From Phycisphaerales bacterium (GTDB lineage Bacteria; Planctomycetota; Phycisphaerae; UBA1845; UTPLA1), in NCBI GenBank assembly GCA_022360095.1, contig JAKSDK010001025.1, positions 1-39,584 of the forward strand: a stretch of 39,584 bases of DNA. The letters run 5' to 3'. Below, piece after piece: positions 1 to 7,979 of this stretch; the stretch's first letter is position 1, and every line of letters begins with the position of its first letter. A model generated the notes under the pieces. It had not been told where the DNA came from, did not search any database, and saw only the letters and a list, made by a program, of their open reading frames with translations. Both the position numbers and the translations under genes were made by a program.

Positions 1-1713
1 CCCGAGGCCCAGCGTCCGGAGAAGCTCCGGGATTTTCTTGCAGACGAGTCAACGGCGGTCCGAAGTCTCGGGCTCGATTTGATCAATGCGCTGATCACGG
101 ATCGCAAAGAGGTCGGTCAGGCGATTAAGTTGCAACTGGTCGAGATGATCACGGATCCGGATGCAGGCCTCCGCCGAAACGTGGCAGCGATGGTCGGCGA
201 TCTTCGACCTTCAGGCGCCGCGGCTCGGCTCAGGCAGGCTTTGGTCCGCGAAAACGATTTCCGGGTGCGAGGGGCTCAAGTGAATGCGCTGGGCCGGTTG
301 GATGAGGCTGACGCGATTCCCGACGTCATCGTATGTCTGGACGACGAGGCCTTGGAGGTGGTCGCGGAGGCTGCATTGGCGCTCGGCAAGTTGGCTCGTC
401 AGGGCCACGGCCTTGAAGTTGAGACGGTGTCCAGAGTGGCTTCGGCCCTTTTGAAACGTCTTGAGAAAGCCTCGTTAAACGATGAAGACCTTCGGGTGAA
501 ATTGCTGGAGGCGATGGGGCGCATCGGTCACGAGAATTTCTTCCCGGTTTTCAAGAAGGAAATGGAACCGCATCGCGGTGTGCGCATTCGTTCCGCCGCG
601 ATTTGGGGAATGTCTTCACTCCGGGTTGCGACCAATGCGGCCAACGAAATCCGTCTTTACATATCAGCTGCCGATCCGGAGGTCCGCCAGGCCGTGGCGC
701 AAGCCCTCGGGCGTTGCGGCCGTAACCCGGAGGACCTTATTGCATTGGACGCCCGCTTAGACAGCGGACTGGAGACCAATCCAGCGGTGCGTGAACGCGC
801 CTGGGAAAGCTATCAGTCGATCCTGCGACGTTCACCGGCGTCCGTACAGCTTGAGAAGGGCGTTGGCTTTGCAAAAGCTGAAGACACGACGGACCAGCGG
901 CGCGGTCTGACGTTGCTCAAGACCTTGAAGACGGATCAAAGCCGTTATGATCAGCTTTCTCCGGAGGACCGTGCTGGTCTGCCGGCACGCATTGCAAGCG
1001 TCCAATACGATCTCGGCGATTATCAGGCTGCCGCCAAGAGCTATGAAGAGGCCCTGCAGTCGGCCAAAGATCCGAAGAGCGATCAATATCGAGAACTGGC
1101 TCTTAAGCTGGCTGCGACGCTTTTGCGACTCGGGCTGGACGAAAGGGCCTTTTCACAACTCCGAGCCATAGCCGTCGGCGATGCCGAAGCGGACGTCCGT
1201 TTTTCTCAAGCCGTTTTCGATTGTCTGGTCCAAGAGTCTCAACGTCGGCTGGCTGCCGCCGAAAATGCGGCGCAGTTCGCGGCGGCGCTAAAACTGATGG
1301 AGTCTGCCGAATCTCTGTCCAGGGAAATTCCACCTGACTCTGATCAGGGGACTCGTGGGGACGCGCTCGCGAAGATCAGGGCAAAGGTCATCGCGAAGCG
1401 CGAGGCCGCTGTGGAAAGCCTGCTTGCCGCCATCACAACAGATGCTGACGCGGAATCGAAACTGATTTCTTTTGGTCCTGAGACCGTTTTGCCGAAGATT
1501 TACGCCCGGCTGATCAGCCTTCCGGTGAGTGTTGAGTCGGCTGAGCACGAAGCCAAGCTCGTCGAGATGGCGAGGAAACTCGCACCTGATTGGCCGGGTT
1601 ACGATGTCGGTTGCCCGCCCGAAGAGCGTGATGCCGCATTGGAGAAGCTGAAGGCGGGTGGGGAGGTTCCGACGGCAGACACCACTTTAACGCCTGCTTC
1701 GGCGCCCGCCTGA
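1..1713 (+). CDS. HEAT-repeat / TPR protein, 5' truncated by window edge
   Basis: The frame is open from base 1, and the first codons already encode HEAT-like helices (RPEKLRDFLADESTAVRSLG), so the start lies upstream of the window. A TTG at 79 is in frame but would cut a repeat, so I reject it as the start. About the first 270 visible residues are tandem HEAT/PBS-lyase-like helical pairs (for example DPDAGLRRNVAAMVGDLR and EVRQAVAQALGRCGR). Around residues 320-400 two TPR-like units follow (LGDYQAAAKSYEEALQ), then a helical tail that ends in a low-complexity TPASAPA. No catalytic motif is visible, so a scaffold or protein-binding role is the family expectation only. It faces aroA tail to tail. 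The 256 bp between them contain a 13-bp inverted repeat, TACTTATTAAGTA (1767-1779), and no convincing terminator. Confidence 0.75.
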   Translation, partial: PEAQRPEKLRDFLADESTAVRSLGLDLINALITDRKEVGQAIKLQLVEMITDPDAGLRRNVAAMVGDLRPSGAAARLRQALVRENDFRVRGAQVNALGRLDEADAIPDVIVCLDDEALEVVAEAALALGKLARQGHGLEVETVSRVASALLKRLEKASLNDEDLRVKLLEAMGRIGHENFFPVFKKEMEPHRGVRIRSAAIWGMSSLRVATNAANEIRLYISAADPEVRQAVAQALGRCGRNPEDLIALDARLDSGLETNPAVRERAWESYQSILRRSPASVQLEKGVGFAKAEDTTDQRRGLTLLKTLKTDQSRYDQLSPEDRAGLPARIASVQYDLGDYQAAAKSYEEALQSAKDPKSDQYRELALKLAATLLRLGLDERAFSQLRAIAVGDAEADVRFSQAVFDCLVQESQRRLAAAENAAQFAAALKLMESAESLSREIPPDSDQGTRGDALAKIRAKVIAKREAAVESLLAAITTDADAESKLISFGPETVLPKIYARLISLPVSVESAEHEAKLVEMARKLAPDWPGYDVGCPPEERDAALEKLKAGGEVPTADTTLTPASAPA

Positions 1714-1969
1714 TCGATCGGCAAAAAATGCCTGCCAATTCAATTTGCTTTTCTGTGTTCTTAATGTACTTATTAAGTAGGCGCAATGAGCGACAAGAGC
1801 GCTAAGCAGGGTAGAACGGAAACAACCGGCCCTGCAACCTGACTGACGAGCACCCATGCGTGCATTCTCTGCGAGCTCATGCAGATAAATATTTGGTAGG
1901 GTTGCCGCTGGTCGCTCGTTGCGCCTTTTTTGGAATCTCTTCAGAGAGCAGCGACCGTCCCCGGCTTTT

Positions 1970-3265
1970 TTACCGAACCAGTTCTGTCCAAAGCTCGAAG
2001 AACTCGGGGAACGTCTTGTTCACGCAGTCCGCGTCGCGGATGACCATGCCATCCAGCCGCAGTCCTGCAAGGGCAAAGCTCATGGCCATACGATGATCTT
2101 CATACGTATCAATGGCCGTGGCGGTCGGCTCACGGTGGGGCTGGATGGACAAGCCGTCCTCATGCACCTCCGTCGGCACGTTCATCTTGCCCAATTCCGT
2201 CGACAAGGCAAAAAGTCGGTCCGTTTCCTTGATTCGGAGGTTTGTCACGTTCCGAATACGGGTCGGTCCGTCCGCGAACGCAGCCAGTACGGCCAGCGTT
2301 TGTGCCATGTCCGGCATGTCGTTCAAGTCTTCGTCCACGCCACGAAGCTTTCCATCGGAAGGCCCCCATACTGTCGTATGACGCGGTCCCTGCTCCACAC
2401 GGCAGCCCATTCGTTCCAGTACGTTGACGAAATTCACGTCACCTTGGCAGCTCTCGAGGCCGAGGCCGTCGACCGTGACGCGGCCTCCGGTGACAGCCGC
2501 CGCCGCGAAAAAATAGGAAGCGGCCGACGCATCCGGTTCCACGTCGAAACGGGTCGCCGTATAAGTCTGGCGGCAGGGCACGATGAATCTTTCCATTTTT
2601 TCTTCGACGGTTTGGACGCCGAAATCGTGCATGACCTTCAGCGTCATGGCCACGTACGGTTTGCTCGGCAACGAGCCCGTGACGTCGATCATCACATCGT
2701 TCGCGGCGAGCGGAGAGGCCAACAACAGGGCCGAAACATACTGACTCGACAGAGTTGTGGAAAACCGGATCTGTCCGCCGCGAAGTCCGCGACCGCGAAT
2801 CGTCAACGGGCAATAACCCTCTTGCTCCTCATAGCCGATGTTTGCGCCGAGATCGCGCAACGCATCAACCAGCGCGCCGATCGGTCGTTCGCGCATCCGC
2901 CGTACGCCGTCGAGCCGATATGCTCCATGGCCGGTACAACAGGCGGCAGTCAGGAAGCGAATGGCGGTTCCGGCATTCCCACAGAATAGATCCGCGTCGC
3001 TTTCAGGCCAGTGACCACGGCATCCCATGATGGTAGCTCGTCGGCGTGTTTCATCCACCGTAATCTCGATGCCCAATTGGCGTAGAGCCTGGAGCATATG
3101 CCGCGTATCGTCCGCCAGCAGCAGCCCGTCAATTTGCGAGTCGCCGCTGGCCAACGCTCCGGTCAGCAGCGCCCGGTTGGTCAGGCTTTTGCTTCCAGGC
3201 AGGCAGATGGTCTGGTCTACGGGGTGGGCCGCCGGTCTCAGGTTGACGTCAGTGCTTTCAGTCAT
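1970..3265 (-). CDS. aroA: 3-phosphoshikimate 1-carboxyvinyltransferase (EPSP synthase)
   Basis: This is the sixth step of the shikimate pathway: it joins phosphoenolpyruvate to shikimate-3-phosphate in the cytosol. The 431 residues match the usual length. The N-terminal substrate motif is LPGSKSLTNRALL. The PEP-binding glycine motif is GNAGTAIRFLTAA, followed by the RMRERPIG segment. Later conserved pieces are SSQYVSALLLASPLA, the DLNDMPDMAQTLAV acidic catalytic region, NLRIKETDRL and TYEDHRMAMSFALAGLR. The ATG start is supported by the alignment of PGSK with the family N-terminus; the purines AGG directly abut the ATG, so the ribosome site is poor. It stands alone on the minus strand. Its product chorismate feeds pheA at 19267. 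The TN in PGSKSLTNRALL is the class I/II transition area, and I draw no conclusion about herbicide sensitivity. Confidence 0.97.
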   Translation of the reverse strand: MTESTDVNLRPAAHPVDQTICLPGSKSLTNRALLTGALASGDSQIDGLLLADDTRHMLQALRQLGIEITVDETRRRATIMGCRGHWPESDADLFCGNAGTAIRFLTAACCTGHGAYRLDGVRRMRERPIGALVDALRDLGANIGYEEQEGYCPLTIRGRGLRGGQIRFSTTLSSQYVSALLLASPLAANDVMIDVTGSLPSKPYVAMTLKVMHDFGVQTVEEKMERFIVPCRQTYTATRFDVEPDASAASYFFAAAAVTGGRVTVDGLGLESCQGDVNFVNVLERMGCRVEQGPRHTTVWGPSDGKLRGVDEDLNDMPDMAQTLAVLAAFADGPTRIRNVTNLRIKETDRLFALSTELGKMNVPTEVHEDGLSIQPHREPTATAIDTYEDHRMAMSFALAGLRLDGMVIRDADCVNKTFPEFFELWTELVR

Positions 3266-3428
3266 CCTGGAAATGCTACCGGACCCTTAATCGCGTTGCA
3301 CACCGTTCAACACCCGTTTGGGATTGGATTCCTTGATCCACGGCCTCACCGGGTCAATAATTAGCAAGAAGGGGGAACACGAGGCACGGTGTAATCCTCC
3401 CCAGACACGTGGCCTATCAAGCATCATT

Positions 3429-4634
3429 ATGAGCGATTTATCTAATTCATCAGCGACTTCACGCCCCCAGAGAACGCCTGCGGCACGCTGGCTTCGAGTG
3501 GTTGGAGTGACCGTGTTCGTGTTGGCCGTGTCAGGCGGTGGCGTTCTGGTGATGAGTCGGGCAGGGGATGAATCAGCCCGGGCGGTGGAGCAATTCATCG
3601 GTCTGGCCGAGTTTGCAATCATTGTCGGCGTCGGTCTTGCCTTGGGCGGGCTACTCGTCGGGCTTTCGTCGCTGCTTCGAGTCTTAAATGATGTACACGC
3701 CTCGTATGTCAGACTGGCATGGATTCAACACGAATTGAAACGAGCCGAGCCGGACGGCTCCGTCATCGAAGCGGACCGCCCCGTTTCCGAGTTGCTCGCA
3801 GCGGACGCCGATGCGACGGACCCACAGTTTTCGTCGGACGGCTGGCGTGAAGTGATTTCCCTTCTCGAAGACATTCGCGACAACTCTCTGCTGTCCGAGG
3901 AGGAACGCTTAAAAAAGCGACTTCTTGTCGCCGACGATGAAATGCACGCTGCTGCCGCGAAGATTCGTACGTTGACGACGGAAGGTGATTTCGCTCAAAC
4001 TCGTGAGATTGCCGAATCGATCGTCCGTAAGTATCCCGGCGACGAGCGAGCAAAAGACTTGGTGGAGCAGGTTGAAGCCTCCCGAGAGAGACATGAGTCC
4101 GAGGACGTTCAGTCCTGCACCAAGCAGGTCAATGATTTGATCAGCATCTCCTCGTGGAGTCGTGCTCGTGGCTTGGCTCAGGAGTTACAGCAGAAACACC
4201 CAGATTCCATTGAAGCGCGTCAGCTTCTTTTGCGGATTGAGCGTGAACATCGTCTGTTCGAGGAAGAGCAGAAACGACGGATGAATGCTGAAGTCCAACG
4301 GTTCGTAAGCAGGCGTCGTTGGGAGGAGGCCCTGGCTGCGGCACGTACGTTCATCGAACGTTTTCCCGGGTGTGAAGAGGTGGAGGCTGTGCGAATGCAG
4401 CTGCCTACCTTAGAGGCCAATGCCGAAATCGAAATCCGGCAGCACCTCGAGGCAAGGATCATGGAATTCGTCCGCCAGGGACGATATATTGAGGCGGTTG
4501 AATTGGCCAAGATCGTGATTGAGCGTTATCCCGATTCGCCCCAGGCAGACGCGCTGCGGCAACAGCTCGATCGTCTTGAGGAACTGGCCCAGAATCCCGA
4601 CGCCGCACCGGCGCGGATCAGGACGGATTCATAA
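3429..4634 (+). CDS. Membrane-anchored TPR-like / coiled-coil protein
   Basis: The function is not recognised. Two membrane segments sit near the N-terminus (about residues 21-43, WLRVVGVTVFVLAVSGGG, and 57-82, FAIIVGVGLALGGLLVGLSS). A roughly 320-residue soluble, strongly charged region follows. It contains at least four TPR-like helical pairs spaced by glutamate- and arginine-rich helices: FAQTREIAESIVRKYPGD, WSRARGLAQELQQKHPDS, WEEALAAARTFIERFPGC and YIEAVELAKIVIERYPDS. Each ends in the (K/R)xPxx turn typical of BamD/YfgM-like TPRs. I chose the ATG at 3429 because translation from an upstream in-frame ATG (3318) would add a polar segment of poor coding character. The next gene (NeuC-like) begins 20 bp downstream, so the pair is probably co-transcribed. 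A role in organising a membrane assembly is possible but is inference. Confidence 0.7.
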   Translation: MSDLSNSSATSRPQRTPAARWLRVVGVTVFVLAVSGGGVLVMSRAGDESARAVEQFIGLAEFAIIVGVGLALGGLLVGLSSLLRVLNDVHASYVRLAWIQHELKRAEPDGSVIEADRPVSELLAADADATDPQFSSDGWREVISLLEDIRDNSLLSEEERLKKRLLVADDEMHAAAAKIRTLTTEGDFAQTREIAESIVRKYPGDERAKDLVEQVEASRERHESEDVQSCTKQVNDLISISSWSRARGLAQELQQKHPDSIEARQLLLRIEREHRLFEEEQKRRMNAEVQRFVSRRRWEEALAAARTFIERFPGCEEVEAVRMQLPTLEANAEIEIRQHLEARIMEFVRQGRYIEAVELAKIVIERYPDSPQADALRQQLDRLEELAQNPDAAPARIRTDS

Positions 4635-4654
4635 GCCACCGCTTTCGCCCCGGC

Positions 4655-5848
4655 ATGACCACATCATCCTCCGATTGTCGCGGTTCCCATCCGTTTTCCA
4701 GAAGTGCCATTCGTCGTATCGGCTGTATCTCCACGAGTCGAGCGGACGCCGGCATCTATCAGCCGTTGCTGCGAGCGTTGGCAGGAGAGGAAGATCGACA
4801 GGTGTTCTGCTTTGCCGGGGGCACTCATCTGTCAGACGACTTCGGTCACACGATCGGCGAGCTACGTCAACTTGATCACGTCGAGATTATTCCGGTTGAA
4901 CATTACAGGCCGGGTGATCGCCCGGAGGACGTCGCCGCGAGCGCCGGACACGCTGTGATTCAATTCGCGGACGCGCTGGCCAAGACCAAGCTGGATCTGA
5001 TCTTCGTCCTGGGCGATCGGACCGAAATGCTTGCTGCAGCGCTCGCGGCTCTGATTCATCGAATTCCAATTGCCCATCTGCACGGCGGCGAAAGGACGGC
5101 GGGGGCGTACGATGATCAGTGTCGACACGCCATCACGAAGCTGGCCCATGTGCATTTTCCGTCGTTGTCTGAATACGCAGCGCGATTGCGTTCACTGGGC
5201 GAAGAGCCCTGGCGAATTCACACGGTCGGAGCACTTGCTCTCGATGCGATCAAAGATTTCAAGCCCGAGCCTGCGACGCGACTCAGTCAGGTGACCGGCG
5301 TAGACTTCACGGGTCCGACGTTTCTGGTTGTCTTTCATCCGGAGACCCTTGCCGAGGCGCCTCCGGAGGCTCAGGTGAAAGAACTTGTCGACGCGTTACG
5401 GCAGGTGGACGCCAACGTGCTGATCCTCGGTGCGAACGCCGATGTAGGTCGTGCTGCAGTTGATCGATCACTTCGGGATTTTGCTCGTGACAGGCAAAAT
5501 GTCAGGTTGCTTCCTTCTTTGCCCGCCGCTCACTTTTACAGTTGCATGGCCCACGCAAGTTTGATGATTGGTAACTCGAGCGCCGGCATCATCGAGGCGG
5601 CGAGTTTTAAGATCCCGGTTGTGAACATTGGTGGGCGCCAGACGGGGCGCGTCCATCCCGAGAACGTCATCAATACATCGACGTCCAGCGACTCCATTCG
5701 TGAGGGTGTGAAGCTTGCGTCGGCAGCTTCATTCAAGAGCAAGCTGATGCGTCTGGCGAACCCTTATGGAGACGGCCGAGCCGTCGATCGCATCCTGGGT
5801 GTGCTGCAAAACGTGCCTGATCGCCAGGCACTCTTGAGAAAACTTTAG
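4655..5848 (+). CDS. neuC: UDP-N-acetylglucosamine 2-epimerase, hydrolysing type (NeuC-like)
   Basis: The family converts UDP-GlcNAc (or a relative) to ManNAc (or a relative) plus UDP, the first step towards sialic or legionaminic-type sugars. It has a GT-B fold and is cytosolic. The N-terminal motif is STSRADAGIYQPLL, the NeuC version of the epimerase N-terminus. The diagnostic block follows: VLGDRTEMLAAALAAL, then PIAHLHGGERTAGAYDDQ and RHAITKLAHVHFPS. The C-terminal UDP-binding part includes MIGNSSAGIIEAASFKIPVVN and GRQTGR. At 397 residues it is close to the family size, with about 18 extra residues before the first strand. No neuB or neuA neighbour lies in the window, so the final sugar is unknown. 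A WecB-type role is the main alternative, but the TSRAD and RHAITKLAH motifs favour NeuC. Confidence 0.88.
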   Translation: MTTSSSDCRGSHPFSRSAIRRIGCISTSRADAGIYQPLLRALAGEEDRQVFCFAGGTHLSDDFGHTIGELRQLDHVEIIPVEHYRPGDRPEDVAASAGHAVIQFADALAKTKLDLIFVLGDRTEMLAAALAALIHRIPIAHLHGGERTAGAYDDQCRHAITKLAHVHFPSLSEYAARLRSLGEEPWRIHTVGALALDAIKDFKPEPATRLSQVTGVDFTGPTFLVVFHPETLAEAPPEAQVKELVDALRQVDANVLILGANADVGRAAVDRSLRDFARDRQNVRLLPSLPAAHFYSCMAHASLMIGNSSAGIIEAASFKIPVVNIGGRQTGRVHPENVINTSTSSDSIREGVKLASAASFKSKLMRLANPYGDGRAVDRILGVLQNVPDRQALLRKL

Positions 5849-5857
5849 GGGGTTGTC

Positions 5858-7291
5858 TCAGACTGCGCCTGCGGGATTGACCGAACTGGCGAGATCGGGC
5901 GCTTCGAAGGAAGCCGCGCCGGGCAATGATCCTCCGAAGACGTGGACAGCCTTTTGTGAAGTCGCTTCGGCCTGGGAAACCGCATCTGCCAACGCTGCGT
6001 GAGCCTGTTCGTCGTCTTTCATGAGTACGACGAGCTCTCCGCCTTCGCCTCCGGCCGTGACCTTGGCGCCGAACAGCCCTGCTTTGGGACCGTGGCCGCG
6101 AATGAAATTGACAAGCCGATCGGTTTCAACGCCGCCGATGCCGCAACGTTGGCTATGGCTCCAGTGCGAGGCGTACATCAACTCACCGGCCGACACCAGC
6201 GTTTCGACCGAATTGTTTCTGCGCGAGCGCACGAGGTTGGTGACGAAATCGTGAACGCGACGATTTTCATAGATATGGTGTTCCGCCCGTGAGCGGATTT
6301 TGTAGATGCTCTTGGGTTTGTCTTGCCGGTCTTCAAGACCGCGGAGCTTGCCGAACCGGTCGACGAAAGCCTGCCATGTGATTTTGGAAGGCATACGGTC
6401 ACGGTAGCGCTCGACATATTCCGTCGGAGTAATTGCGGAAAGCCGGCTGTTGTTCGGATCAAGCTGCATGCCGTCCTGCTGTTGCAGGTCGACGATCATT
6501 CGATGTCCCATCTCCGAGCAGAGCCGTGTTTCAATCAGGCGCTGTGACTCGGTGGGGCGACTCAGACTCGTGGACACCGCCTGCACGGTGATTCCCTCAG
6601 GCATTTCCAGTGTTTCGCACATCAGGTGTGGATGGAAACGCAATTGAAGCAAGGATCCGTTGGCAGGTCCGCAAAGGGCGGTCATGGCCTTGCGCAGATT
6701 GCCGAGGCCCGTGAGCTCGGTGATCGCTCCGGCGCAAATGCGGGCCTGGGCCACGCGGTCCGCCTGGATGGCGAAGAGCTTGTAGATCGCATCGGCCGCG
6801 GCAGCCGCTTGGACCGAGTGACGGCCGAGATCCGCGCTCTCGGGAAAATCGGTCTGGATCATGAAACAAAGGCCGCCCGACAGCTTCGCCGGGATACCCT
6901 CGGCCATCGCCTTTTGCAGAGTCAGCAACGTGGGCGTCGCCCATTCGGCGTTTTGTCTGCGGCATTGATCCAGGAGGACCTGACCGGAAGCGGTGAAAGC
7001 GGTCATCGGCAGGGCAAGATTCAGCCCGTCATTCTGATTCGCTTCCGGCGCGAACCGTATTCGAACTTGATCTTCCGCAGTTTGCCACACAGCCGTATGA
7101 AACGACATGGCCGCGGTTGCGGTGAGGACCAGTGCTCCGCTATCTTCGCCGATTCCGCCCATCACATCGACCACGGCCGGAGTGCGCGACACTCCGACGG
7201 ATGCGCCGATACACGGAAATGTTTTTAGCATTTCATCGACACGGGCAACAAAACGGGACTCGGCTTCGTGAAACTCTCCGTATTGATTCAT
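5858..7291 (-). CDS. GHMP-kinase-fold protein, L-arabinokinase-like, degenerate active site
   Basis: GHMP kinases phosphorylate small sugars or isoprenoids. The N-terminal motif VVDVMGGIGEDSG (about residues 40-52) and the C-terminal GAKVTAGGEGGELVVL (about 405-420), with CGIGGVETDRLV between them, resemble the plant arabinokinase/galactokinase branch, as does LMYASHWSHS before it. The central phosphate-binding loop, normally P-x-G-x-G-S-S-S-A, reads FPESADLGRHSVQAAAAADA (about 149-168): both glycines and the serines are replaced. The usual substrate Asp in the D-Y-(S/N)-G segment is also changed (GEDSG). I infer an altered or lost kinase activity. The ATG at 7291 is preferred over a TTG six bases upstream. 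It lies 47 bp downstream of the DUF151 gene on the same strand, so the two may form one transcript. It converges with neuC, ending 9 bp from it. Confidence 0.75.
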   Translation of the reverse strand: MNQYGEFHEAESRFVARVDEMLKTFPCIGASVGVSRTPAVVDVMGGIGEDSGALVLTATAAMSFHTAVWQTAEDQVRIRFAPEANQNDGLNLALPMTAFTASGQVLLDQCRRQNAEWATPTLLTLQKAMAEGIPAKLSGGLCFMIQTDFPESADLGRHSVQAAAAADAIYKLFAIQADRVAQARICAGAITELTGLGNLRKAMTALCGPANGSLLQLRFHPHLMCETLEMPEGITVQAVSTSLSRPTESQRLIETRLCSEMGHRMIVDLQQQDGMQLDPNNSRLSAITPTEYVERYRDRMPSKITWQAFVDRFGKLRGLEDRQDKPKSIYKIRSRAEHHIYENRRVHDFVTNLVRSRRNNSVETLVSAGELMYASHWSHSQRCGIGGVETDRLVNFIRGHGPKAGLFGAKVTAGGEGGELVVLMKDDEQAHAALADAVSQAEATSQKAVHVFGGSLPGAASFEAPDLASSVNPAGAV

Positions 7292-7338
7292 CGTCAACTT
7301 ATACTCTGGTATAATCCCTCACGAACCGTCCGCCGCGA

Positions 7339-7734
7339 CTAGCGGCAGACTTCACGAAGAACGTGCTCGCTGACGAAGATCGGTGTATCGCTCGCCACGC
7401 CCAAAGCAATGGCATCCGAGGGGCGCGAATCAATCTCGATGACTTCGCCGTTAGCACGGACGACCAATTGTGCGTAGAACGTATGGTTTTTCAAGTCGTT
7501 GATTACGATTTTTTCGAGTTCGCCGTGGAGCTTCTCAATCGTGTCGGCGAGCAGGTCATGCGTCATCGGCCGCGCCTTCTTGTAACCTTTCAAGCGCCGA
7601 TCAATGGCGTAAGCCTCCGCGTCTCCGATCACGATCGGAAACTCGCGCTCACCGTTGTGCTCGCGCAAGAAAATGATCTGTGAATCGCTCGTTTCCGAGA
7701 TTACGATTCGCGCCAGACCTACTCGCACTTCCAT
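7339..7734 (-). CDS. Bifunctional nuclease family protein (DUF151/BFN domain)
   Basis: 131 residues, essentially one BFN/DUF151 domain. Recognisable family pieces are the N-terminal strand pair VGLARIVISETSDSQIIFLRE, the FPIVIGDAEAYAIDRRLKG block and RPMTHDLLADTIEKL. Near the end come FYAQLVVRANGEVIEIDSRPSDAIALGVASDTPIFVSEHVL; the segment SRPSDAIALG is the hallmark. Members have been reported with DNase/RNase activity in plants and mycobacteria, but most bacterial ones are uncharacterised. The ATG at 7734 is chosen because GAGGTG lies 6 bases upstream. An in-frame GTG at 7743 would overlap that ribosome site. The gene lies between valS and the GHMP-like gene, all on the minus strand. Confidence 0.88.
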   Translation of the reverse strand: MEVRVGLARIVISETSDSQIIFLREHNGEREFPIVIGDAEAYAIDRRLKGYKKARPMTHDLLADTIEKLHGELEKIVINDLKNHTFYAQLVVRANGEVIEIDSRPSDAIALGVASDTPIFVSEHVLREVCR

Positions 7735-7866
7735 CGCGAACACCTCAGTACCGAGTCGACGCTTCTTCGCTTTCGCCTAAGCCGTACGAACACTGCTTTC
7801 TTCAGTGTGAAGCGGACATCATGGAAACGACACTCACTAGAGCCTACTCGGACGCCCCTTATTAAT

Positions 7867-7883
7867 CAACACGAGTCGTGTTG
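7867..7883. promoter_or_regulatory. Perfect 8-1-8 inverted repeat upstream of the DUF151 gene
   Basis: The 17-bp sequence CAACACGAGTCGTGTTG is a perfect palindrome around one central G. It lies in the 245-bp gap between valS and the DUF151 gene, about 130 bp before the latter's start. No T-run follows it on either strand, so it fits an operator better than an intrinsic terminator. The bound factor is unknown. Confidence 0.35.
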
Positions 7884-7979
7884 TAGGGTATGTGATAAAG
7901 AAAGTGATATGACTAAAGTGGCATCGATGCCAACGAGAATGCCGGAATGACACCAAAGCCATACTGAGTTTTACGGGTT

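Noticed and set aside
1919..2989. 356-residue plus-strand open frame opposite aroA
   Set aside because: It is antisense to a clear EPSP synthase and its translation is Arg/His-rich without domain character; a shadow frame.
3318..3428. Upstream extension of the membrane TPR-like protein
   Set aside because: Adds a polar stretch of poor coding character ahead of two normal membrane spans; the ATG at 3429 is simpler.
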